A stretch of DNA of 29,719 nt from Bacteroidales bacterium. Its GTDB lineage: Bacteria > Bacteroidota > Bacteroidia > Bacteroidales > VadinHA17. The stretch spans positions 1 through 29,719 of the forward strand of contig JADKBK010000031.1 of assembly GCA_016715075.1 (NCBI GenBank), read 5' to 3'. A program made the translations under genes and the position numbers. The number at the start of each line of letters is the position of its first letter. Position 1 is the stretch's first letter. Shown in pieces: positions 16,990-25,230 of this stretch. The notes under the pieces were generated by a model. It had not been told where the DNA came from. It did not search any database and saw nothing but the letters and a program-made list of their open reading frames with translations.

Positions 16990-18333
16990 ATGAAGGAAAA
17001 TCTGACAATAAATCTGAAAAACACCAGTGGCTTTGTCTCTCATGAAGAGGTAGTTGCATTGGCACAACAATCGGTAAGACATCTCGACGCCCTTAATGCA
17101 GGCACAGGTACCGGGAACGATTTCCTGGGCTGGCTTTCCCTACCCGATGATATCCTTCAACAGCTTGACAAAATTGAAAAAACGGCCCGCCACCTGAGGT
17201 CAGTTACCGATACTACAGTAGTAATCGGAATTGGAGGATCATACCTTGGGGCAAGAGCTGTGATAGAAGCTCTTTCCCATAGCTTTTCTCCACTTCTGAA
17301 AAGCACTCATCATGATATTATCTTTGCAGGTCAGAATATCTGCGAGGATTATATGGCTGACCTTCTGGAAATTCTTGACGGAAGAAATTATTCTATAATT
17401 GCAATTTCAAAATCAGGAACCACAACTGAACCTGCAATTGCATTCCGAATTCTGAAAGACCACCTTGAAAAGAAAATAGGTAAGCCGCTGGCTGCAGACC
17501 GGATTATCGCAATAACCGACGAAAAAAGAGGTGCGCTGCGCTCTATGGCAGAAACAAACGGATATGAAACATTTGTAATTCCAGATAATGTTGGCGGACG
17601 GTATTCTGTACTCACTCCTGTTGGACTGCTTCCTATTGCGATAAGCGGACTCGATATAAGGGCAATTGTCAAAGGGGCAAAAGCCATGGAAGAACTGACC
17701 AGACGCAATAAAAATGCTTCAGCCAATCCATCGCTCCTCTATGCAGCAGCAAGAAATCTTCTTCTCCAGGGCGGCAAACAGATTGAGATCATGGTTGGAT
17801 TCACTCCAAAGCTGCATTTTATGGCTGAATGGTGGAAACAACTCTATGGCGAGAGTGAAGGGAAAGACGGAAAAGGGATCTTCCCTGCCTCTGTAGATAT
17901 GACTACTGACCTGCATTCACTCGGACAATACATACAGGATGGACAGAGAATACTTTTCGAAACAATGGTGTCTGTAAAGAGTCCTGCAAAGAAGCTTACA
18001 ATCCCTCTTGAAAAGGATGACTCCGATCAGCTAAATTATATTGCTGGCAAACGCTTGTCAGAGGTGAACCACAATGCAGAACTGGGTACTGCCATGGCAC
18101 ATAACGACGGCAGTGTTCCTATAATAAATATTACCATCCCCCAGCTTGATGAATTCTATACCGGACAGATGATCTATTTCTTTGAGATTGCCTGCGCCAT
18201 CAGTGGTTATATACTTGATGTTAATCCATTCGATCAGCCTGGTGTTGAAGCTTACAAAAAGAATATGTTTGCCTTGCTCAATAAGCCGGGTTTTGAAGAA
18301 GCTGCTAAAAAGATAAAGGAAAGGCTGAAATAA
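16990..18333 (+). CDS. pgi: Glucose-6-phosphate isomerase
   Basis: The 447-residue cytosolic enzyme interconverts glucose 6-phosphate and fructose 6-phosphate in glycolysis and gluconeogenesis. Its length fits the short bacterial (Bacillus/Bacteroides-type) PGI. Motifs include the sugar-phosphate-binding VIGIGGSYLGARA (about 78-90), SKSGTTTEP (140-148), GGRYSVLTPVGLLP (202-215), the catalytic-Glu region WKQLYGESEGKDGKG (about 288-302) and a C-terminal GVEAYKKNMFALL carrying the conserved Lys. It is complete and intact. It stands alone between a terminator and a convergent gene, with its own candidate promoter at 16928. Confidence 0.96.
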   Translation: MKENLTINLKNTSGFVSHEEVVALAQQSVRHLDALNAGTGTGNDFLGWLSLPDDILQQLDKIEKTARHLRSVTDTTVVIGIGGSYLGARAVIEALSHSFSPLLKSTHHDIIFAGQNICEDYMADLLEILDGRNYSIIAISKSGTTTEPAIAFRILKDHLEKKIGKPLAADRIIAITDEKRGALRSMAETNGYETFVIPDNVGGRYSVLTPVGLLPIAISGLDIRAIVKGAKAMEELTRRNKNASANPSLLYAAARNLLLQGGKQIEIMVGFTPKLHFMAEWWKQLYGESEGKDGKGIFPASVDMTTDLHSLGQYIQDGQRILFETMVSVKSPAKKLTIPLEKDDSDQLNYIAGKRLSEVNHNAELGTAMAHNDGSVPIINITIPQLDEFYTGQMIYFFEIACAISGYILDVNPFDQPGVEAYKKNMFALLNKPGFEEAAKKIKERLK

Positions 18334-18392
18334 ATAAGTATTTATTTCAAACCTGCCAGCAGTCTATTTCTTCATAATCCCAGCTGGCGCGG

Positions 18393-18410
18393 TCCCGATA
18401 GGTATCGGGA
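18393..18410. repeat. Perfect 18-base hairpin TCCCGATA-GG-TATCGGGA between convergent genes
   Basis: The 8-bp arms are perfectly complementary with a 2-base loop. It lies in the 105-base gap between the stops of pgi and the cDPG-synthetase homologue. I recall near-identical CCCGATA/TATCGGG palindromes as common dispersed repeats in Bacteroidota. It might serve as a bidirectional transcription barrier, though it has no T-tract. Confidence 0.6.
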
Positions 18411-18438
18411 TGCAATCCGTGCCATTCACAATGCTTTC

Positions 18439-19780
18439 CTATTTGAGTTTATGTGCTTTTACAAAATCGTCTATCACCTCTGAAAGATCAGGCTTTCCAA
18501 TCTCCTGCAGATCATAATAGACCCTGGTGTTTGGCTTTTTGATTTTGATAATCCTGTTAAGGTCAATTGGTGTAGCTATTATTACGCTGTCACAATCGGT
18601 GTTATTTATTGTTGTCTCAAGATCTTTTAACTGTTGTTCACCATAGCCCATTGCCGGCAAAAGAGTACCAATATTCGGATACTGCCTGAAAGTATCGCTG
18701 AGACGGCCAACGGTAAAGCGGAGGCGGATCAAGACGCTCTGCCGCACCGGATTTTCTTGCTGCAACAATTCCTGCACCGATCTTCATTTCACCATGTGTA
18801 AGTGTGGGGCCATCCTCAACCACAAGTACTCTTTTCCCTTTTATAAGAGAGGCATCATCGACCTTGATCGGAGAAGCGCCATCTATCACAATAGCTTTTG
18901 GATTGACCTTCTCAATGCTTTCCCGTACCTCCTGTATCGCTTCAGGACCGGCGCTGTCAATTTTATTTATCACCACTACGTCTGCAAGCCTGAGTGTCAC
19001 TTCACCCGGATAATATCTTAGCTCATGACCGGCACGATGAGGATCAGCTACTGTAATCATGAGATCAGGCTTATAGAATGGGAAGTCATTGTTTCCTCCA
19101 TCCCAGAGAATCACATCACAACCGGAAGGATCTTTCTCAGCCGCCCTTAATATAGCCTCGTAGTCAACACCTGCATAAATCACATTTCCTCTTACTACAT
19201 GAGGCTCATATTCCTCCATCTCTTCAACTGTACACTTATGCTTCTTAAGGTCCGTAACCTCTGCAAAACGCTGGATTTTCTGAGCATTGAGATCACCATA
19301 AGGCATAGGATGACGAATAGCAACCACTTTTAAACCTCTCTCCATGAGCAGCTCAATTACCCTTCTTGATGTCTGGCTCTTTCCACAGCCAGTCCTTATT
19401 GCCCCAACAGCAATAAGCGGTTTGGTGCTTTTTACCATTGTGGCTGCTGGTCCCAGAAGAACAAAGTTAGCACCTGCCGAATTAACAATCGCACCTACTG
19501 ACATTACTTTCTGATAGGTAATATCACTATAGGAGAATACACAGTCAGATACATTAAATTTTTTAATCAGGTCGGGCAGGCTTTCTTCATTATATATCGG
19601 AATACCGTCAGGATATAACTTACCGGCAAGCTCTCCCGGGTATTTTCTACCATCTATATCAGGTATCTGGGCTGCCGTGAAGGCGACCACATTGTAATCT
19701 TCATTATCCCGGTAACAAGTATTGAAATTGTGAAAATCACGACCCGCAGCTCCAATTATAATGACATTTTTCCTGGACAT
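18439..19780 (-). CDS. Cyclic 2,3-diphosphoglycerate synthetase-like P-loop GTPase (one-base frameshift near 18712-18725)
   Basis: The frame from ATG 19780 reads a Rossmann-like start (NVIIIGAAGRDFHNFN), a P-loop GAIRTGCGKS (residues 126-135), an acidic DVILWDGGNNDFPF segment and NKID (a G4-like motif). After GAGIVAARKSGAAERLDP it goes out of frame and stops at 18638. The correct C-terminus, VGRLSDTFRQYPNIGTLLP to the end, is in the +1 frame ending at 18439. One extra base near 18715-18720 explains it; removing it gives 446 residues, the usual family length. Named after the archaeal enzyme that cyclises 2,3-diphosphoglycerate, but the role of bacterial homologues is unproven. The start is supported by GGGAGGA 3 bases upstream and a TAAATTTG promoter match. 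Confidence 0.82.
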
Positions 19781-19783
19781 AAA

Positions 19784-19790
19784 TCCTCCC
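19784..19790 (-). promoter_or_regulatory. Strong Shine-Dalgarno GGGAGGA, unusual for this phylum
   Basis: On the minus strand GGGAGGA precedes ATG 19780 with 3 bases between them. Bacteroidota genes seldom use Shine-Dalgarno pairing, and the other starts I checked here lack one. It fixes the start of the cDPG-synthetase homologue. Confidence 0.55.
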
Positions 19791-19845
19791 TTTTATTTTA
19801 ATAAATATTTATTTATAAAAGCTAATTCACTTTAAAATGAAGCAA

Positions 19846-19853
19846 CAAATTTA
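19846..19853 (-). promoter_or_regulatory. Candidate -7 element for the cDPG-synthetase homologue
   Basis: TAAATTTG on the minus strand matches TAnnTTTG and lies 65 bases upstream of ATG 19780. I see no clear -33 TTG. Confidence 0.4.
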
Positions 19854-19875
19854 TAATTTGCATACAGAAATTCCG

Positions 19876-19914
19876 AGCATTTTATGGTATTTTTTAAAAT
19901 ACCGATTCTATGCT
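19876..19914. promoter_or_regulatory. Nested palindrome in the divergent promoter region
   Basis: The core is GGTATTTT-TT-AAAATACC (19886-19903). Outer arms AGCAT (19876-19880) and ATGCT (19910-19914) enclose it. It sits between the divergent cDPG-synthetase and ACP-phosphodiesterase genes. An operator or RNA structure is possible. Confidence 0.35.
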
Positions 19915-19961
19915 TTAATTTCCTTATTTACAATCTATTAATGGTGCTTTATGTATGATTT

Positions 19962-19987
19962 GAAAACATGTTAAAGAAAATGTTTTC
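19962..19987. promoter_or_regulatory. Second inverted repeat in the divergent promoter region
   Basis: GAAAACAT (19962-19969) and ATGTTTTC (19980-19987) form a perfect 8-bp inverted repeat with a 10-base spacer, 48 bases or more upstream of ATG 20035. It could be a dimeric regulator site. Confidence 0.33.
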
Positions 19988-20000
19988 GGTCAGGTAAACT

Positions 20001-20033
20001 ATATGACAAATTCTTTGTACTATTATGTCATAT
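20001..20033 (+). promoter_or_regulatory. Third inverted repeat, touching the start of the ACP phosphodiesterase gene
   Basis: ATATGACA (20001-20008) pairs perfectly with TGTCATAT (20026-20033), spacer 17 bases. It ends 1 base before ATG 20035. If transcribed, this stem would occlude the translation start; as DNA it could overlap the core promoter. Confidence 0.35.
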
Positions 20034-20034
20034 T

Positions 20035-20646
20035 ATGAATGTGCTCGCACACATATATCTGTCTGGTGATTCTGATAAAATAATCATTGGCAATTACATT
20101 GGTGATTATGTTAAGGGACGAGACTACCTTAACTATCCTGAGCCGATAAGGAAAGGTATTATCCTGCACCGTCATATCGATGGATTTACCGACCGCCATC
20201 CCGTCGTTCACCGCAGCAAGATCTTTTTTACAAGGAAATACCATAAGTATGCCGGAGTAGTTACTGATATAATATATGATCATTTTCTTACCAAAGAATG
20301 GGATTTCTATTCAAGAAGACCGCTGGAAAGCGTTACATATAATTTCTACAGAGCCCTGGTAAACAATTATGAAATTATGCCACCTAACGTAAGGGAGATG
20401 ATGCCATTTTTCATAATCAACAACTGGATTGAATCTTACCAGACTCTTAACGGGATCCGGCATGTTTTGACAACACTGAGTAAAAGATCCACACTTCCTA
20501 AGGAGACCCGTTTTGCCATGCAGGCGCTTAAAAAAAACTATTACTCCCTGCAGGATGATTTTATGGAATTCTTCCCCCAGTTGATTGATTATGTCGAAAA
20601 GGATTTTGGGATTGAGATATCCCACAGGATAACAATTCCTTTCTGA
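20035..20646 (+). CDS. acpH: Acyl carrier protein phosphodiesterase homologue (DUF479)
   Basis: The 203-residue protein has the typical DUF479 start MNVLAHIYLSGDSDKIIIGNY then GDYVKG, and the His/Asp-rich motif HRHIDGFTDRHPVV (about 48-61), followed by YDHFLTKEWDFY. This metal-dependent HD-like family removes the 4'-phosphopantetheine arm from acyl carrier protein in E. coli (AcpH). Function in this organism is inferred from the family. Length is usual. The start ATG lies one base after an inverted repeat. Its TGA (20644-20646) directly abuts the stop of rodA on the opposite strand (20647-20649), with no spacer. Confidence 0.85.
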   Translation: MNVLAHIYLSGDSDKIIIGNYIGDYVKGRDYLNYPEPIRKGIILHRHIDGFTDRHPVVHRSKIFFTRKYHKYAGVVTDIIYDHFLTKEWDFYSRRPLESVTYNFYRALVNNYEIMPPNVREMMPFFIINNWIESYQTLNGIRHVLTTLSKRSTLPKETRFAMQALKKNYYSLQDDFMEFFPQLIDYVEKDFGIEISHRITIPF

Positions 20647-22070
20647 TCAGACAAGATATTCTGTTCTGCTTGCATCAAGCCTGAGAAAAATAAACAGCAG
20701 AATTGTGAACCCCCATAACGAGCTGCCTCCGTAGCTGAAGAAAGGCAAGGGAATCCCAATCACGGGCACAAGTCCTATCGCCATCCCGATGTTTATGAAG
20801 AAATGGGTAAATAAGATCGAGACAACTCCATAACCATAAATTCTGGAAAAGACCGATCGTTGTCGTTCAGCGAGCATAATAAGTCGAAGGAGAAGAGCCA
20901 GATACATTCCTATTACTACAAATGACCCGAGAAAACCCCACTCTTCACCCACTGTACAAAAAATAAAATCTGAACTCTGCTTGGGTACAAACTTAAACTT
21001 TGTTTGGGTACCCTTAAGAAATCCCTTTCCCAGAAAACCTCCGGACCCGACAGAGATTATTGACTGATTAACATTATAACCAGTTCCATGAAGATCGGAT
21101 TTTAATCCAAGCAGAATATTTATACGATCTTTCTGGTGAGGCTTTATAACATTATTGAATGCAAAATCGACTGAATTGATATACAAAATACTGCCTGCCA
21201 GGAACAGGTAGATTATCAGTACCGCCATTGCCTTCTTACTGTAAATGTAAATTGCATAAACTGCTCCCGAGAGTAACAGGGAAATAAAGAGGACCAGCTC
21301 CTCCCCCATTGAATTAATTACATAATAATCAAAAATATAAACCAGACTGGTAATCAGAATAAAAATTGCTGCTCCGACGCCAACAAGCTTCCATTTTCTG
21401 GTAGCAAACCACAAGAGGAAAAAAGCAATTATTATAAGTGCAACAGCCAGATACAGGTTATTCATCAGCAATGTCAGAAAGAACAGTATTAACATCAGTA
21501 ATCCCGAAACAAAATATAAGGGCTCATTCCTTCCCTGAAAAGCACAAGGAATAATGCAAAATAGACAACCATTGAACCCATGTCAGGCTGGAGGGCTGTC
21601 AGTATTGCCGGCAGCAAAATAATTGATACTGCAGGTATAAAGTCACTCAGCCTGGTCAGGTCATGCCTCCTTGAACTAAGATAGACCGCCAGGGCAAGAG
21701 CTGTTCCGACTTTCGCAAACTCAGAAGGCTGAAGGCTGAATCCACTGAATTCAAACCACGATCTTGCTCCGTTTATTTCAGTACCGAATATGAGTACCAG
21801 CAGCAGTAGAAACATGAGGGCTCCATAAATGAACCAGGAAAAGAAAAAGTAAAACCTGCTGTCAATAGTCACAACGAAGACCGCAAGGACCAGTGATGCA
21901 ATTATCCAAATAAATTGTTTCCCATAGCGCTGGGTAAAATCGAGCATTCCCGAGCGTTCCTCATTGAAAACAGCAGCATAAATATTGATCCAGCCCATGA
22001 TGATCATCAGCAGAAACAAGAGTATGGTAACCTTGTCAATCCTGTTCCATATATTTATATTTCGCTTCAA
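20647..22070 (-). CDS. rodA: RodA, SEDS peptidoglycan polymerase (one-base frameshift near 21497-21510)
   Basis: RodA is the membrane glycosyltransferase that polymerises lipid II for lateral wall growth with PBP2. The first frame (22070-21495) has the N-terminal helices, the LQPSEFAKVGTALALA motif and TALQPDMGSMVVYF, then stops after MSPYILFRDY. The second (20647-21495) starts at an ATG overlapping that TGA by one base and has the catalytic-side loops IISVGSGGFLGKGFLKGTQ, FVPKQSSDFIFCTVGEEWGF and the end motif GIPLPFFSYGGSSL. Adding one base near TTTCGGG gives ILFSGLLMLILFFLTLL, the expected helix, and 474 residues, the usual length. RodA is normally required for rod shape, so a base-call error is likeliest. 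Its ATG overlaps the mrdA stop by 4 bases. Confidence 0.9.
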
Positions 22071-23881
22071 TGTGTATCCATTAGATTAAGATTCAGCATA
22101 CTCTGTTCCCGTTCCTTATTGGTTATTTCACCTCTAAGGTATTTTTCAATCATAAGGCTCGCTATCGGTGCAGCATATGTTGCTCCAAAACCGGCATTCT
22201 CAACAAAGACCATTATCGCAATTTTCGGATTATCTTTTGGCGCAAATGCAACAAAAACTGAATGTTCCTTACCATGCGGGTTTTGTGCTGTTCCGGTTTT
22301 ACCACATACAATAATGTCTTTAAGTGCGGCCACCCCAGCTGTTCTTCCGGCACCACCATTAACCGCAGCTTCCATACCAAGTATTACCTCTTCAAAATTC
22401 ATTGAATCAATACTTATCAAATGTTTCTTAGTGAACCGGGGATCAACGTTGCCTTCATGACCTACCGATTTTACAACATGAGGTGCATAATAATAGCCTC
22501 TGTTAGCTATAGCAGCTGTCATATTGGCCATCTGCAGCGGTGTTGTACCCACCTCTCCCTGCCCTATCGCCATCGAGATAATTGTTAATGCTTTCCATCT
22601 GTTTTTACCGTAGTACCTGTCATAGTAACTGGTTGCAGGAATAAAGCCAGGCAATTCATTTACAAAATCGGTTCCAAGCTTATTCCCGAAGCCAAACTCA
22701 TTCAGATACCCCTTCCATTTATCATAAGCTTCTGCTATATTCTTGTATTTTTGATTCTCCAGTATCCTTCTGTAAGCCTGACAAAAATAAGAATTGCATG
22801 AGTTCATTATGGCTCCCTCAAGATTCAGCGGGGAAGCATGGGAATGACACCCAACGAAAAGATAACCATGATCACAGCCAAACATGGAACCCGGGTTTAT
22901 TACCTGTTCCTGGAGAGCTATGAGTCCATTTATAGGCTTAAAGGTCGACCCTGGAGGATAGGATGCCATAAGTGCCCTGTTAAATAAAGGCTTCAGTGTA
23001 TCTGCTGAAAGCTTCGAAAAATTATCGGATCTTACCCTTCCCACAAGTAATCCGGGATCATAATCAGGCGCTGACACAAGCGTAAGTACTTCACCTGTAT
23101 TCGGTTCAAGGGCAACAATACTGCCTCTTTTGTTTTTCATAAGAATCTCACCATACTGCTGGAGATTAATATCAATTGTGGAAAGAATATCTTTTCCCTG
23201 AACTGCAACCGTATCGAGGTTTCCATTGGCATATGAACCCTTAATGCGGCTGTAGACATCTACCAGGTAAATTTTTACTCCCCTCTTTCCGCGAAGGACT
23301 TTTTCATAGGCTTCTTCAATGCCGCTCTTTCCTATATAATCCCCCTGCTTATAATAGGGATCCTTCCGGATTATTCCATCATCAACTTCACTGACATATC
23401 CAAGAAGATGTGAAGCTATTGGTTTGGAATACTTACGCAGGGTCCTTGGCTGAACATAGAAACCTGGAAACATAAATAATTTTTCCTGAAGCCTGGCATA
23501 AGTCTCATCTGAAATCTGTTTAAGGAACACAGATGGAGCGCGTCTGGAGTACTGGACAGCTGCGGACATCCTCTCTCTGAAGGTATCCGTTGTAATCCCC
23601 AGAAGATTACAAAATGCCATTGTATCAATCCTGGTATTCTGCGCGGGAATTACCATCAGATCATATGCTGCCTGATTAAATACTATCAGTTCGCCATTTC
23701 TGTCATAGATAAGCCCCCTGGCAGGATACTGGGTCACATATCTGAGAACATTATTATCAGCCGATAACCTGTAGGAGTCTTTAACGACCTGTATAATGAA
23801 TAACCTGATGAGCAAACCAAGTGTTGCAAGCACCATTAGCGCCATTATCAAATACTTCCTGTTAATAAACGGATCTTTCAT
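22067..23881 (-). CDS. mrdA: Penicillin-binding protein 2 (elongation-specific transpeptidase)
   Basis: The 604-residue class B PBP cross-links peptidoglycan together with RodA in the elongasome. One N-terminal membrane anchor is at residues 10-33. A pedestal domain follows (RGLIYDRNGELIV). The transpeptidase domain has SxxK at S312-T-F-K315 (PPGSTFKPING), SxN at S361-C-N363 and KTG at K528-T-G530 (CGKTGTAQNPHG). All active-site motifs are intact. It starts 11 bases after mreD and ends overlapping rodA by 4 bases (ATGA), so translation is likely coupled. Confidence 0.95.
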   Translation of the reverse strand: MKDPFINRKYLIMALMVLATLGLLIRLFIIQVVKDSYRLSADNNVLRYVTQYPARGLIYDRNGELIVFNQAAYDLMVIPAQNTRIDTMAFCNLLGITTDTFRERMSAAVQYSRRAPSVFLKQISDETYARLQEKLFMFPGFYVQPRTLRKYSKPIASHLLGYVSEVDDGIIRKDPYYKQGDYIGKSGIEEAYEKVLRGKRGVKIYLVDVYSRIKGSYANGNLDTVAVQGKDILSTIDINLQQYGEILMKNKRGSIVALEPNTGEVLTLVSAPDYDPGLLVGRVRSDNFSKLSADTLKPLFNRALMASYPPGSTFKPINGLIALQEQVINPGSMFGCDHGYLFVGCHSHASPLNLEGAIMNSCNSYFCQAYRRILENQKYKNIAEAYDKWKGYLNEFGFGNKLGTDFVNELPGFIPATSYYDRYYGKNRWKALTIISMAIGQGEVGTTPLQMANMTAAIANRGYYYAPHVVKSVGHEGNVDPRFTKKHLISIDSMNFEEVILGMEAAVNGGAGRTAGVAALKDIIVCGKTGTAQNPHGKEHSVFVAFAPKDNPKIAIMVFVENAGFGATYAAPIASLMIEKYLRGEITNKEREQSMLNLNLMDTH

Positions 23882-23892
23882 GACCTTATCAT

Positions 23893-24399
23893 TTATCTCC
23901 CCCTGCGGTAATATTCAATAAGAACGATAAAGGCAATGGTGAAAAGAGAACTGATCAGAACTCTGAGCATAGTTCTGAAAAAATCTGCAAAACGGAATAC
24001 CTCAAGATAAAAAAGAGCTGTATGGTGAACCAGTACCACCAGCAGAGTATATGTAAGGAACCATCTGAATCCGTAATTCATCATCGAGGGTTCCGATCTG
24101 AGTTCATAACCATCCCTGGGAGCAACGATCTGCAGGATGTAGGGCCGGACAAATCCTGCAAATACAGTGGCTGAAGAGTGCATCCCGGGGGATCCTGAGA
24201 AAAAATCAAGAATGATCCCTGTTCCAAATGACAATAAAAGAAGGAGCCATGATGGAATCTCAACCGGAAGAAGTATAATGAACATTATATAGACGTACGG
24301 ATTAACATATCCGCTGAACTGTATATTGTCAAACAATAATACCTGAAGCAGAATCAACAGAATAAAAATCAGACCAAACCTTAAAATTGTATTGATCAT
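23893..24399 (-). CDS. mreD: MreD, rod-shape membrane protein
   Basis: The 168-residue, strongly hydrophobic protein has about five predicted membrane segments, starting with ILRFGLIFILLILLQVLLF. It keeps the family's N-terminal VNPYVYIMFI and the GIILDFFSGSPGMHSSA segment. MreD links MreC to the inner membrane elongasome. Sequence conservation in the family is low, so the call rests partly on its position. Its ATG overlaps the mreC stop by 4 bases. Confidence 0.88.
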   Translation of the reverse strand: MINTILRFGLIFILLILLQVLLFDNIQFSGYVNPYVYIMFIILLPVEIPSWLLLLLSFGTGIILDFFSGSPGMHSSATVFAGFVRPYILQIVAPRDGYELRSEPSMMNYGFRWFLTYTLLVVLVHHTALFYLEVFRFADFFRTMLRVLISSLFTIAFIVLIEYYRRGR

Positions 24400-25217
24400 T
24401 TAAATTGTTTTTCTAGTTCCGACTTTTCGGCTTTCTCCAGATTACCTATCACATCCACATAGTGGAGCTTCTTAAAATCATTTGAAAGTTTAACGCTGAT
24501 CCTGTAAAAATCACCGCCCCGTTTCTCAAAATCATCAATTGTACCAACAACCAGCCCTTCCGGGAAAATAGCAGAATAGCCTGTTGTCTCTATCGTATCA
24601 CCTGCATTTATATAAATATGCTGAGGTATCTCTCCAAGAAGTGCATACCTGTAATTTCTGCCGTCCCAGGTGAGAGAACCAAAATAGCCATTGGATTTTA
24701 TTCTTACACTAAGCCGGAAATCAAGATTCAGCATCGACATGGCAACGGAGTAGTTTTCTGAACAACCTACAATTACACCTGCCACACCGTCAACAGAAGT
24801 TACAGCCATATCAGGTGCAATGCCCTGCTTGCTGCCTTTGTTTATTGTAAAGAAATTCTTTTGCCTGTTTACCGAATTCTCAATAACCTCAGCTGAAGTA
24901 TGATTGTACTGCTGTTTGAAAATTGTATCGGTAACTGAAAAAAAAAGTGAATTGTCTCTTTTCCGGAGTCCCTCGATTCTGGTTTTGAGAGTAATATTTT
25001 CTGTGGCAAGATTTTCGTTAATCTCCCGAAGACTAAGATAATTCCTTGTTTTATTGATTTTCGTTTCGATTCCCTGTGTTATCCCCCTGATCCCGTTTAC
25101 AACCCGGGTATTATGATAGCTATTCCCTGTAGCTATTAAATAGAATGTTATCCCTTCAAGAATAAGAAAGATTATAAGGTTATTGAATCGGATCAGAAAA
25201 TTCAGAAGACTCCTCAT
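24396..25217 (-). CDS. mreC: MreC, rod-shape-determining periplasmic protein
   Basis: The 273-residue protein has an N-terminal membrane helix (about residues 10-29), then a coiled coil (about 55-88, REINENLATENITLKTRIEGL), then the beta-rich MreC domain. That domain carries TINKGSKQGIAPDMAVTS-like (here FTINKGSKQGIAPDMAV) and GVAGVIVGCSENYSVAMSMLN. It activates PBP2-RodA by binding PBP2. It lies 13 bases after mreB in the operon. Confidence 0.93.
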   Translation of the reverse strand: MRSLLNFLIRFNNLIIFLILEGITFYLIATGNSYHNTRVVNGIRGITQGIETKINKTRNYLSLREINENLATENITLKTRIEGLRKRDNSLFFSVTDTIFKQQYNHTSAEVIENSVNRQKNFFTINKGSKQGIAPDMAVTSVDGVAGVIVGCSENYSVAMSMLNLDFRLSVRIKSNGYFGSLTWDGRNYRYALLGEIPQHIYINAGDTIETTGYSAIFPEGLVVGTIDDFEKRGGDFYRISVKLSNDFKKLHYVDVIGNLEKAEKSELEKQFK

Positions 25218-25230
25218 TCATCCAATATGA

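Noticed and set aside
18638..18777. Two overlapping minus-strand genes at the end of the cDPG-synthetase homologue
   Set aside because: The overlap comes from a frameshift. The ATG at 18777 lies inside the upstream coding part, and only the sequence after the shift matches the family C-terminus.
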